Below, piece by piece: positions 7,966-15,458 of a stretch of 40,005 nt of DNA (its first letter is position 1; every line of letters starts with the position of its first letter). The notes beneath the pieces are model-generated. The model was given only the letters and a program-made list of their open reading frames with translations. It was not told the origin of the DNA and did not search any database. The translations under genes were made by a program, and so were the position numbers. This stretch comes from a virus, in IMG/VR virus record IMGVR_UViG_3300028563_000039, positions 1 to 40,005 of that record; one strand, 5' to 3'.

Positions 7966-8003
7966 AATAACAAACGCACTTTTTTGGTGCGTTTGTTATT
8001 TTA
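7966..8003 (+). terminator. Strong bidirectional-type terminator hairpin
   Basis: Perfect 14-bp inverted repeat AATAACAAACGCAC / GTGCGTTTGTTATT around a T-rich 7-nt loop, followed by TTAAT. It ends the upstream unit before the scaffold gene. Confidence 0.8.
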
Positions 8004-8036
8004 ATGAACTTTTTTGTGTTTGTTCACATTTGACGA

Positions 8037-8044
8037 ATATTTAT
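8037..8044 (+). promoter_or_regulatory. ATATTTAT box (candidate late promoter)
   Basis: Located after the terminator and 12 bp before the preferred scaffold start at 8057; no clear Shine-Dalgarno follows. Confidence 0.4.
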
Positions 8045-8056
8045 GTGTTGGTACAT

Positions 8057-9817
8057 ATGTTAAATTTGTATGAAGAAGCACTTGCAGACGTTCGAAAGAT
8101 AAAAGAAGTTGCAGAAGAGAGCGCAAAACGAGCAATCGTTGAAGCTGTTATTCCAAGAATTCGTGAATTAATTGAGAGCGAGTTGTTGGGAGACGTTGAA
8201 GACGAAGCAAAAGGCGCTCCGGGATCACCTGATCTTCAAGGTGAACTTCTCACTGATGAAGATGAAATCATACCGACTAATACAGGAATTCCCGTAGATG
8301 ACATTCTTGCTTGTTCTCCCGAAAGTGCGCCAATTGTAGCATCTCAATCAGCAACGCCATCAACCGATGCAATCACTCTTCCGGACGAAGAAGGAAAAGT
8401 GACGTTAGATATTGATGCGTTGGTCGTTGAACCTTCAGCCGGAGAAGATTTTGTATTTGGTGATGAAATTGCACCCACGCTTAAAAAGGTTGCAGACGTC
8501 GCAGAGCCCGTTGAAATTGCATTGACTGTTGAAACATTAACAAAATCTGCAAAAAATGTTGTTCGTGCAGGCAAAATCAAGACAGTGCGTGAGTCAAAAA
8601 CGTATAAAGATCAATTTATCAAATTAATTTCACAAGTCAGAAATACCTATAACGTAGTACAGGAATCAAAGCTCGATAAAAACAAAAAAAAGGAGTTGGT
8701 CGAGCAGTTGAGAAAATGTTCAAGTTCGCTCCAGGAGACAATGAAAATCATGAAAAAAATAAATGAAGCTGACGTAACAATGAAGCTGACCGGCCTTCCA
8801 GATGACATGGACTTGGACGCGGTCGGTGTTGACTTGGTTGCCGATGAAGCTGAAGAAGAAACAGCTCCTGAGGGTGACGAAGCAGGTGAAGAAGACCTAG
8901 GTGACCTAGATCTTGGTGAAGACGAGGCCGCAAAAGACGTGCAAGAAGGTCGGTTGACTGACGACACCGTCGTTGAGATTGACGAAGGCATGCTACGTCG
9001 TGAAATTGCTCGAATGCGTTCTCTCAAAGAAGAAACTGAGCCACAGTCGTGGGGTCACGGCGCTGGTGACGTTGATCAGTGGACAGACGAAGGCGAGCCT
9101 CTTGAAATCGTTCTTGACGAAGCTGATGAAGACGAAGAAGACGACAAAGATCTTGATGAAGCTGATGAAATTGATGAGCTTCAGAATCGTCGTAAGGAAG
9201 ATGAAGAGGGTCCTGCGGTTGCTGACGGTCATCACTCAGAAGTAAATCCTTATGTTGAATCTTATCGACGTGAAAAGTTGATTCAGAAACGCATTAATGC
9301 AAAAATTGCTGAGACTCGCACAGCGGCTCGTGTAGCTCGAAAAGCAAATAACGCAAAGAAATTTAATGAAGCAAAGAAACTCTTTGTTAATTTGAACGCT
9401 CGTCTTGAAGAGAGCGTCAAAAAAGGTGAGAAACTTTCTCGAAAAATTACCGAGAACAAGAAGCAACAGAATGTTGCGTCACGGCCCACGAAGAAAGCCG
9501 ACGACCTTCGTAGTAAGTTGGCAGAATCTAATCTGCTCAACGTTAAACTGCTCTGCACTAATAAGATCTTGCAGACTTCGTTGACTGATGCGCAGAAGCG
9601 CGCCGTACAACGTCGATTTGATGAAGCAAAGTCAGTCGACGAGGTGAAAGCGTTATACAAGCGAGTCATCAAACAAGTTTCAAAGACCGACATTAATGAG
9701 GGCAAGGTGATTGGATCAGGTTCACAGTCAACGAAGACTTCAGGAATGACTGTCATCAGTGAAAATGTTGAAACTGATCGTTGGGCACAGCTCGCCGGCA
9801 TCAAGGCTGGAGAGTAA
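8057..9817 (+). CDS. Prohead scaffold / core protein (gp22-like by position)
   Basis: Start ATG at 8057 is used; an in-frame TTG at 8030 would place the promoter-like box inside the gene. The 586-residue protein is very acidic (Glu/Asp runs around residues 255-395) with helical coiled-coil ends. The C-terminal part has a LAESNLLNVKLLCTNKILQ segment followed by LT..QK...FDEAKSVDEVKALY, a pattern I associate with core/scaffold proteins of T4-like phages. It is immediately upstream of the capsid gene, as gp22 is in T4 (269 aa there, so this is over twice as long). IKE at residues 14-16 and other (L/I)xE sites fit degradation by the gp21-like protease. Confidence 0.75.
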   Translation: MLNLYEEALADVRKIKEVAEESAKRAIVEAVIPRIRELIESELLGDVEDEAKGAPGSPDLQGELLTDEDEIIPTNTGIPVDDILACSPESAPIVASQSATPSTDAITLPDEEGKVTLDIDALVVEPSAGEDFVFGDEIAPTLKKVADVAEPVEIALTVETLTKSAKNVVRAGKIKTVRESKTYKDQFIKLISQVRNTYNVVQESKLDKNKKKELVEQLRKCSSSLQETMKIMKKINEADVTMKLTGLPDDMDLDAVGVDLVADEAEEETAPEGDEAGEEDLGDLDLGEDEAAKDVQEGRLTDDTVVEIDEGMLRREIARMRSLKEETEPQSWGHGAGDVDQWTDEGEPLEIVLDEADEDEEDDKDLDEADEIDELQNRRKEDEEGPAVADGHHSEVNPYVESYRREKLIQKRINAKIAETRTAARVARKANNAKKFNEAKKLFVNLNARLEESVKKGEKLSRKITENKKQQNVASRPTKKADDLRSKLAESNLLNVKLLCTNKILQTSLTDAQKRAVQRRFDEAKSVDEVKALYKRVIKQVSKTDINEGKVIGSGSQSTKTSGMTVISENVETDRWAQLAGIKAGE

Positions 9818-9855
9818 AGTTAGTATTCTCAAATAAGGAAATAAAGGAAAACATC

Positions 9856-11787
9856 ATGAAATCATTTAGTTTAAATCAGTTGGCTGAAGGCATCCGAGAG
9901 CGGCACGTTGGTGCTGAGCGGAAGCGTTTGGTTGAGAAATGGTCACGTACTGGCCTACTTCGTGGGCTTGACGGTTATAAACGAGAAGCGATGGCGCAGT
10001 TGCTTGAGAACCAAGCCGCACACGCACTTCGTGAGAGCAATTCACTGTCGTCCGGTGGAGGCAACGTAGCTTCTTCTGGCCAGATGAGCGGCTTCACGAA
10101 CATTGCATTCCCGATCGTTCGACGAGTGTTCGGTGGGTTGGTTGCTAATGAGCTAGTCTCAATTCAGCCAATGTCACTACCGTCAGGTCTGATTTTCTAC
10201 CTTGACTACACCTATGGTAGCAACGTCGGTGGAAACGCTGGTGAGTCTCTGTCAAACACCGCAACTTTCGACACCTACGACCGCGGTGCTTCACTGTACA
10301 CCGCTCCTCCTGGCAAAGGGATTCAAAGTGGATCACTTGCTGCTGGTGGCATGTACGACCTAGCGAACGTTGGTTACAGCAAGGTTCACACCGGTTCTTT
10401 GTCGGTCACTGCTTCTTGGGCAGGAACTCAGACACAAATCGGCGAGTGGGGCAACGGCGTCAACAACAACTTCGTCGCTGGTGCAACGTTCACTTCTTTG
10501 ACTGGAACGAACGGCGTTCTCACCAGCTTCGATCCTCAGCTCGAAGCTGATCTGTCTGCCGGCACCGTGTCACAGTGTTGCTTTGCGTACCTTGACGTCT
10601 CGGCGATCAAGACCGCAATTCCGCAGGGTGACTTCCTTTCCGTCAACCAGATCGCAGTCTTTGCGTTCCCGACCTCTGGCAACGTGACAGCGTGGGGTCA
10701 GTCATATCAGAGCGGCACTGGCGTTCTCAACCTACGACGCTTGAACAAGCGTGGCAACTGGACTTCGACCGCGTTCACTCCGGACGCGCTCAATGGAACT
10801 CAGGTGCAGCTTGTCATACGTCTGTCAGGTGCAACCGCTCCGAACATGGCCGCAGTTGGTCATGACAATGCTTCAGGCGTTGCGCTTTCCATGGCAGTTG
10901 CCGACGGTCTAAGCGTTCAGTCTTCAGACGGCCTGCAGACAGGGGCGACCTTGACTGTTCCTTCGTTTGAGTCTGACTTTGGTTCAACTCCTGCTCCTGC
11001 GATTCCTGAGATCGACATCAAGATCGAGTCAATCTCAATCACTGCAACCACTCGGAAGCTTCGTGCTCGTTGGTCTCCTGAAATGGCACAGGACCTCAAC
11101 GCGTACCACTCGATGGACGCCGAGGTTGAGCTAACAAGCATTCTGTCTGAGCAAATTGCTCTTGAGATCGACCGTGAAATCTTGAGCGACCTCCTGACTC
11201 AGGCAAACGGTGCAAACATGTACTGGTCACGTGCACCCGGCATGTTCGTCAACAAGCTGACTGGGCAACCCGTCAACATGACGAACTCACTGCAAATCGG
11301 GCCGCAGTTCACCGGCACAATCCGAGAGTGGTACGAAGGACTGATCGAGACGATCATCGACGTCGCGAACACCATTCACCGCAAGACCCTTCGTGGAAGT
11401 GCAAACTTCTGCGTCGTGTCACCCGACGTTGCAACAATCCTCGAGAGCTCAGTGCTGTACAAGCCGAAGTTCTCGATCGACAGTGCAGGTCAGGTTGGTT
11501 CACCGTTCACGATTGGTGCAGAAGCTATCGGAACACTGTCAAATCGGTTCACCATCTACAAGGACCCGTACTTCGCAAGAAACCGGATTCTTGTTGGTTA
11601 CAAGGGTGGAACATATTTGGAATGTGGGTATGTGTACAGCCCGTATGTTCCTGTGATAGTTACTCCCACCATCTTCGATCCGGAAGCCTTTACTCCTCGC
11701 AAAGGTGTAATGACTCGGTATGGGAAGCGCATGGTCCGGTCGGACTTTTACGGGACAGTCACGGTAATGAACATGAACATAATTTAA
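9856..11787 (+). CDS. Major capsid protein (T4 gp23-like)
   Basis: ATG at 9856 follows AAAGGAAA (9843-9850). The 643-residue product matches gp23 in signature blocks: FPIVRRVFGGLVANELVSIQ near the N-terminus (T4 MVRRAIPNLIAFDICGVQPM), TRKLRARWSPEMAQDLNAYH then MDAEVELTSILSEQIALEID, and near the end RILVGYKGG...YSPYVPV and GVMTRYGKR. It forms the hexameric head lattice. LRE at residues 58-60 (then SNSLSS) is a good gp21-type cleavage site, close to T4's E65; LLE at 49-51 is an alternative. Longer than T4 gp23 (521), mainly through an insertion at about 200-370. It is visibly more GC-rich than its neighbours, consistent with high expression. Confidence 0.95.
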   Translation: MKSFSLNQLAEGIRERHVGAERKRLVEKWSRTGLLRGLDGYKREAMAQLLENQAAHALRESNSLSSGGGNVASSGQMSGFTNIAFPIVRRVFGGLVANELVSIQPMSLPSGLIFYLDYTYGSNVGGNAGESLSNTATFDTYDRGASLYTAPPGKGIQSGSLAAGGMYDLANVGYSKVHTGSLSVTASWAGTQTQIGEWGNGVNNNFVAGATFTSLTGTNGVLTSFDPQLEADLSAGTVSQCCFAYLDVSAIKTAIPQGDFLSVNQIAVFAFPTSGNVTAWGQSYQSGTGVLNLRRLNKRGNWTSTAFTPDALNGTQVQLVIRLSGATAPNMAAVGHDNASGVALSMAVADGLSVQSSDGLQTGATLTVPSFESDFGSTPAPAIPEIDIKIESISITATTRKLRARWSPEMAQDLNAYHSMDAEVELTSILSEQIALEIDREILSDLLTQANGANMYWSRAPGMFVNKLTGQPVNMTNSLQIGPQFTGTIREWYEGLIETIIDVANTIHRKTLRGSANFCVVSPDVATILESSVLYKPKFSIDSAGQVGSPFTIGAEAIGTLSNRFTIYKDPYFARNRILVGYKGGTYLECGYVYSPYVPVIVTPTIFDPEAFTPRKGVMTRYGKRMVRSDFYGTVTVMNMNII

Positions 11788-11817
11788 TTGAATAAAATCA
11801 ACTACTTATGAATGATT

Positions 11818-11843
11818 GAGAGGCTCGGGAAACTGGGCCTTTC
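11818..11843 (+). terminator. Terminator after the capsid gene
   Basis: GAGAGGCTCGG pairs with CTGGGCCTTTC (11 bp with G-U pairs) around a GAAA tetraloop, followed by GTCATTTAA. Located 30 bp after the capsid stop codon. Confidence 0.7.
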
Positions 11844-11930
11844 GTCATTTAAGATGCTTTGCACTATCTGCTTACCTATTTCTTCAAAAGAAATTTGTAC
11901 TCAGACGATATATAGTTTATATTTAAATTC

Positions 11931-12884
11931 ATGACAGACAACAATGTGACATGTAAAGAATGTAACAAAGTGTTTACGAATCCCGAAAGTATTAGACGAC
12001 ACGTTAAAATTCATGAAATGACATTTCAAGAGTATTATTTGAAGTGGGAATGTGATGGAAATATTCCACTTTGCAAATGTGGGTGCCAAAAAGAAACTTC
12101 GTGGAACGTTTCGTTAAAACGATTTGCAGATTTTGTGCGTGGACATCATGCATTTGGAAGAGAGAAATCTGATGATGAAAAACGTCGTATTGGTGAAAAA
12201 AATTCAATTAATCAAAAACGTTTTTTCAAAGAACATCCTGATGCGTGTGCTGCAAAAGTAATTCAATTACGCGCCGGTCTTACACCTGACGTTGAAAAAC
12301 GTAGAATTGATGCTTCAAATGCAGCATATAAAAATATGACATCTGAAGATAAACAACAATTTTCAGATCATGGTAAAAAATTATGGGCTGACGGCACATT
12401 AAGGATTGCACACGAAAAAGCAACAACAACGTATAAACGAAAATTTGCAGCAGGCGAATATGATTTTACTGAACGTAACGAAAAGTTGTCAAACTCAATT
12501 TCACAAAAGTACGTTGACGGTAAATGGAAATTTGCAAAAGGAAGACACAATTCACAAAAAACAGGGAAACAACATTATTATAGATCGTCGTGGGAACTTA
12601 AACTTATGCAAGAGTTTGACACTGATGATGATGTAATAATGTGGGAGTCTGAATTTATGAGAATTCCGTTCGAATTCAATGGAAAATGTAGAAATTACGT
12701 TCCAGACTTTCATGTCATTCGCAAAAATTGTGAACAACTTGTAGAGGTTAAACCTATGTCATTACGTGTTATTCCAAAGAACGTAGCTAAACGTGCTGCA
12801 GTGCTTGTTTTGTGTAATCTTCGCGGCTGGGAATATTTGGAGTGGTGTCCAAATGAAGAAAGTGTAAATAATGATGAAAAGTGA
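11931..12884 (+). CDS. Free-standing homing endonuclease, PD-(D/E)XK type with zinc finger
   Basis: Residues 8-28 form a C2H2-type finger (C8, C11, H24, H28) followed by TFQEYYLKW and a second CKCGC knuckle (48-52). The middle (75-200) has short basic repeats (..SDDEKRRIGEKNS.., ..ERNEKLSNSISQKYVDGKW..) like NUMOD-type DNA-binding segments of phage homing enzymes. The C-terminus holds a nuclease core: E222 in YYRSSWELKL, D259 in YVPDFHVI and ExK (272-274) in LVEVKP. The family cuts and spreads into intronless or variant sites. Insertion right behind the major capsid gene and terminator fits a mobile gene; it is AT-rich like its surroundings. Confidence 0.8.
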   Translation: MTDNNVTCKECNKVFTNPESIRRHVKIHEMTFQEYYLKWECDGNIPLCKCGCQKETSWNVSLKRFADFVRGHHAFGREKSDDEKRRIGEKNSINQKRFFKEHPDACAAKVIQLRAGLTPDVEKRRIDASNAAYKNMTSEDKQQFSDHGKKLWADGTLRIAHEKATTTYKRKFAAGEYDFTERNEKLSNSISQKYVDGKWKFAKGRHNSQKTGKQHYYRSSWELKLMQEFDTDDDVIMWESEFMRIPFEFNGKCRNYVPDFHVIRKNCEQLVEVKPMSLRVIPKNVAKRAAVLVLCNLRGWEYLEWCPNEESVNNDEK

Positions 12885-12895
12885 TATCATGTAAC

Positions 12896-13078
12896 ATGAA
12901 GTTTGCACCTGATATTCCACAAAGCGTTGTCTCGTACGTCACCGCAGCCAAGCGCGCAGATAAGGACCCAAGCGAGCGTTCTTACGCTGTTGGCTTGTGG
13001 CGTGGCCTGAGCCATGAGGAACAGGCATTAGCCGAGTGGGTCTTAAATGCAACTAGCAAGGACGACGTTCAATCGTGA
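12896..13078 (+). CDS. Small hypothetical protein (60 aa)
   Basis: ATG at 12896 is preferred to a GTG at 12881 that overlaps the endonuclease gene. The sequence (MKFAPDIPQSVVSYVTAAKRAD...LSHEEQALAEWVLNATS) is probably helical. No family recognised and no strong RBS. Confidence 0.55.
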   Translation: MKFAPDIPQSVVSYVTAAKRADKDPSERSYAVGLWRGLSHEEQALAEWVLNATSKDDVQS

Positions 13079-13164
13079 ATAACTCTCCCGACCTGTAATG
13101 GAAAACCACCACACGACTTTCGTGATGATGTGTAATCTTCATCAGAAAGTGATACATTCATTTT

Positions 13165-13476
13165 ATGAACAGCATTACATTGACAACGCATCACTCGTTT
13201 GGTTACGTCATGATTGAGTTTCGTCCAAAAACGCGAGACTTTGAGATTGCAGTCAATGTCAACGACGATGATTTCTTTGAAGACAATGACGCGCTTTCGT
13301 GGTCAGACAAGAACTTTGAAGTGCTCCCGTCTGACACCGAAAAGACGGTGCACGTGTTTGACAAGGATGGATTTGAGAGCGACGTTTCATTGTGTTATGG
13401 TGAACTTGCGTGGTGTAAATTAATAGGTGACGACAAAGCTCACCTATTTGAGGCTCATTTGCTGAGTATGAAGTAA
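13165..13476 (+). CDS. Hypothetical protein (103 aa)
   Basis: Acidic protein with a central DDDFFEDNDALSWSD stretch and a final LIGDDKAHLFEAHLL segment. No family recognised. First gene of the plus-strand accessory run after the homing endonuclease region. Confidence 0.55.
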   Translation: MNSITLTTHHSFGYVMIEFRPKTRDFEIAVNVNDDDFFEDNDALSWSDKNFEVLPSDTEKTVHVFDKDGFESDVSLCYGELAWCKLIGDDKAHLFEAHLLSMK

Positions 13477-13492
13477 TTTGTTGGACTCAAAT

Positions 13493-13825
13493 ATGGAACT
13501 ACACGACTTTGGAAATGGCCATGGCCCAATTCCTGCACATCGTCATCTGAATCCCGACGGCTGCTTGGGGTGCTGGGTGCCTGACGACTGGAACGTTGCA
13601 CCTGACATGTACGCGTTGTTGGACGATTATAACACGTGGGGACTCGATGGTGTTGCTGCATCAACAGAGATAGGCAGAATAAAGATTGTCTCCTGTGAGG
13701 AGCACGCACGGATATTGCGTGATAGCTATTGGCAAATAAATAATTGGCATATAAATCATCATCAACCAATGACAATGCCACAAGCGTCAATATTTTACGT
13801 GGAATATAAGTATGGAACTACATGA
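13493..13825 (+). CDS. HDFG-module paralogue 1 (110 aa)
   Basis: First of four tandem genes that share an N-terminal module of about 38 residues: HDFG(N/D)GxGxxxAHRH(L/I)NPD...G.W(V/I)PD.WNV.PD(M/K). Here it starts MELHDFGNGHGPIPAHRH (ATG 13493, with a TTG at 13478 rejected because the second copy starts at the same Met). The C-terminal part (WGLDGVAASTE...) is not shared with the others. The module resembles the N-terminal cap found on some phage and bacterial hexapeptide-repeat proteins, but no repeats follow it here. Function unknown. Confidence 0.65.
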   Translation: MELHDFGNGHGPIPAHRHLNPDGCLGCWVPDDWNVAPDMYALLDDYNTWGLDGVAASTEIGRIKIVSCEEHARILRDSYWQINNWHINHHQPMTMPQASIFYVEYKYGTT

Positions 13826-14066
13826 CTTTGGCGACGGTGCAGGCGAAGTACAAGCGCATCGTCACCTGAATCCAGACGGTTCACTTGGATTTTGGATTCC
13901 TGACGATTGGAACGTAGAACCTGACATGTACGTTGAGTACGTTGTCGCAAAAGCTCATTTTCAACAAAGGTTTGACAATGAGTTCATGCACATCTATGTC
14001 AAGCGTAACTTAGATGAAATATGTGAAGCGTCTCGTTACGAGATGGGTTCGTTGGAGAAAATGTGA
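13812..14066 (+). CDS. HDFG-module paralogue 2 (84 aa)
   Basis: Overlaps the end of copy 1 by 14 bp. Shares MELHDFG and AHRHLNPDGSLGFWIPDDWNV with it; the tail (..HFQQRFDNEFMHIYVKRNLDEI..) differs. The first dozen codons are almost identical in DNA to copy 1, which points to a recent duplication of the module. Function unknown. Confidence 0.65.
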   Translation: MELHDFGDGAGEVQAHRHLNPDGSLGFWIPDDWNVEPDMYVEYVVAKAHFQQRFDNEFMHIYVKRNLDEICEASRYEMGSLEKM

Positions 14067-14309
14067 ATGGAAACTCACGACTTCGGTGATGGCTCTGGAC
14101 AAATATTGGCACATCGACACATTAATCCCGACAGCGCGTTCGGTGGGTGGGTGCCTGATGCATGGAACGTTGCACCTGACATGTACGTCGCGTTCACTAG
14201 TGCACATGTGCCACTTTGGCACATGTGCGTTGATGAAATCTTGTCACGTGGTGTTTCTGTTAATGATGAAATTGAGATTAGTTTTGAGGTTGATGAGGTT
14301 GAAGAATGA
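14067..14309 (+). CDS. HDFG-module paralogue 3 (80 aa)
   Basis: Starts directly after the stop of copy 2. Module: METHDFGDGSGQILAHRHI then GGWVPDAWNVAPDMYV. Its own tail is short and acidic (SVNDEIEISFEVDEVEE). Function unknown. Confidence 0.65.
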   Translation: METHDFGDGSGQILAHRHINPDSAFGGWVPDAWNVAPDMYVAFTSAHVPLWHMCVDEILSRGVSVNDEIEISFEVDEVEE

Positions 14310-14620
14310 TTGAACACAAAACGCATGACTTTGGCGACGGAATGGGCGAAATTCCTGCGCATAGACACTTAAATCCAGATGGGTTGTTGGGTTATTGGAT
14401 TCCTGACACGTGGAACGTTGGGCCAGATAAATTTGTGTACTTGATCAATAAGCCCCGCATGATGTGCAACGAATTCAACGATATAGAAGTTCTTTCTCCG
14501 AAAGTCATAATTGAAAAAATTGTTAATGACGATGGCGTTGCTGTAGTATTAATGAATAAAAATGAAGATAGACTTACATTTGTGAATGAATTAAACGCTA
14601 AATACGTTACACTACTATGA
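14306..14620 (+). CDS. HDFG-module paralogue 4 (104 aa)
   Basis: ATGA overlap with copy 3. Module: THDFGDGMGEIPAHRHLN then LGYWIPDTWNVGPDKFV. The tail (..NEFNDIEVLSPKVIIEKIVNDDG..) is unlike those of the other copies, so each gene pairs the same module with a different C-terminus. Function unknown. Confidence 0.65.
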   Translation: MIEHKTHDFGDGMGEIPAHRHLNPDGLLGYWIPDTWNVGPDKFVYLINKPRMMCNEFNDIEVLSPKVIIEKIVNDDGVAVVLMNKNEDRLTFVNELNAKYVTLL

Positions 14621-14859
14621 AAACAATTCCTGTCGCAAATCGAAGCGTGTTGTTAGGAAAGCACACGAGTCGATTGAACAAATTTCACCTTGTCATAGGT
14701 TGGACTCACTTCAATGGGTGGTACATTGATTGGAAGTGGGCAGGAGCGCAGTTTAACTCAAGAATGTTGTTCAGGTTTGCTCCCGATGAGGCATGGGTAG
14801 AAGCAAAGTCTTACGAAGAAGATTTGCAGTCTACGTATAAATTTGGAAAAGAAAAATGA
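14617..14859 (+). CDS. Hypothetical protein (80 aa)
   Basis: ATG overlaps the stop of paralogue 4. Aromatic- and Trp-rich (HLVIGWTHFNGWYIDWKW), suggesting a small compact fold. No family recognised. Translationally coupled to its neighbours by short overlaps. Confidence 0.55.
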   Translation: MKTIPVANRSVLLGKHTSRLNKFHLVIGWTHFNGWYIDWKWAGAQFNSRMLFRFAPDEAWVEAKSYEEDLQSTYKFGKEK

Positions 14860-15059
14860 CTGAAAAACTATTTGATTGCGACGTTTGCGAAAGTTCAGTT
14901 GTGCTAAAGATTGGACCCGGTCGAAAACATGAATTTCGTCAAAAACTGCTTGACGTTCCTGACGATTTTTCAATTGCAACGTGTGAAGAGTGCGGTGAAA
15001 CGTACATGACACTGCGAGAAGCACAAGCTCTTGAAGAGTATTTCACTGCACTCAAATGA
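14856..15059 (+). CDS. Small zinc-ribbon protein (67 aa)
   Basis: Two CxxC knuckles, C8-C11 and C43-C46 (TCEECGETYMTLREAQAL), similar to the YgiT/MqsA-type zinc ribbon. In bacteria such proteins are often antitoxins or regulators; no partner toxin is recognised here, so only zinc binding is inferred. Overlaps the preceding gene by 4 bp. Confidence 0.65.
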   Translation: MTEKLFDCDVCESSVVLKIGPGRKHEFRQKLLDVPDDFSIATCEECGETYMTLREAQALEEYFTALK

Positions 15060-15164
15060 AAAGTGAGTTCACAGTGTCAATCAAGGTGAACTTTCATGAT
15101 TGTATTGGGTAATCATACATTCTTTGCGTGAAAGTCAATCTCGATTGAAGTGTACACGGTGATA

Positions 15165-15413
15165 ATGAAAAAGTACAGCTTGACGAACAAAAATGGGACG
15201 TATGTCTCAAGCGTTCCTGACTTATTTGGTGGCCACAGTCGCTTAAAAATTTACGGTCGTCTTGATTGTAAGTCTGCACTTTGTTGGATTGAAAAGGGAT
15301 TTTATGTTCACGACCGTGTGTTTTTCTTGAACGAACAGGATGCGATAGACGCGGGTTATCGTCCATGTGCACGTTGCATGCCCGTTGAATATCAAGCATG
15401 GAAAACGAAATAA
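15165..15413 (+). CDS. Stand-alone Ada-like metal-binding domain (82 aa)
   Basis: Matches the N-terminal zinc domain of the Ada methyltransferase: GGHSRLKIYGRLDCKSA... RVFFLNEQDAIDAGYRPCARCMP, with C35, C40, C68 and C71. By alignment, C35 is at the position of Ada C42, and G31 occupies the place of the methyl-accepting C38. A phosphotriester repair role is therefore doubtful; DNA binding or a structural role is more likely. ATG at 15165 is preferred to GTG at 15150. Confidence 0.7.
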   Translation: MKKYSLTNKNGTYVSSVPDLFGGHSRLKIYGRLDCKSALCWIEKGFYVHDRVFFLNEQDAIDAGYRPCARCMPVEYQAWKTK

Positions 15414-15458
15414 GGTGTTACACCATCTTTGACGAGATATCGTTTATGGACGGTAATA

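Noticed and set aside
9283-9804. A 173-residue minus-strand ORF inside the scaffold gene
   Set aside because: It is antisense to a well-supported gene, Ser/Phe-rich as expected from reversed Lys/Glu/Ala codons, and has no ribosome-binding site.
11328-11795. A 155-residue plus-strand ORF in another frame at the end of the capsid gene
   Set aside because: Rich in Arg, Ser and Cys from out-of-frame reading; the gp23-like frame is clearly the coding one.
14856-15059. MqsA-type antitoxin of a toxin-antitoxin pair
   Set aside because: No neighbouring toxin-like gene is recognised and the HTH part of MqsA is absent; kept only as a zinc-ribbon protein.
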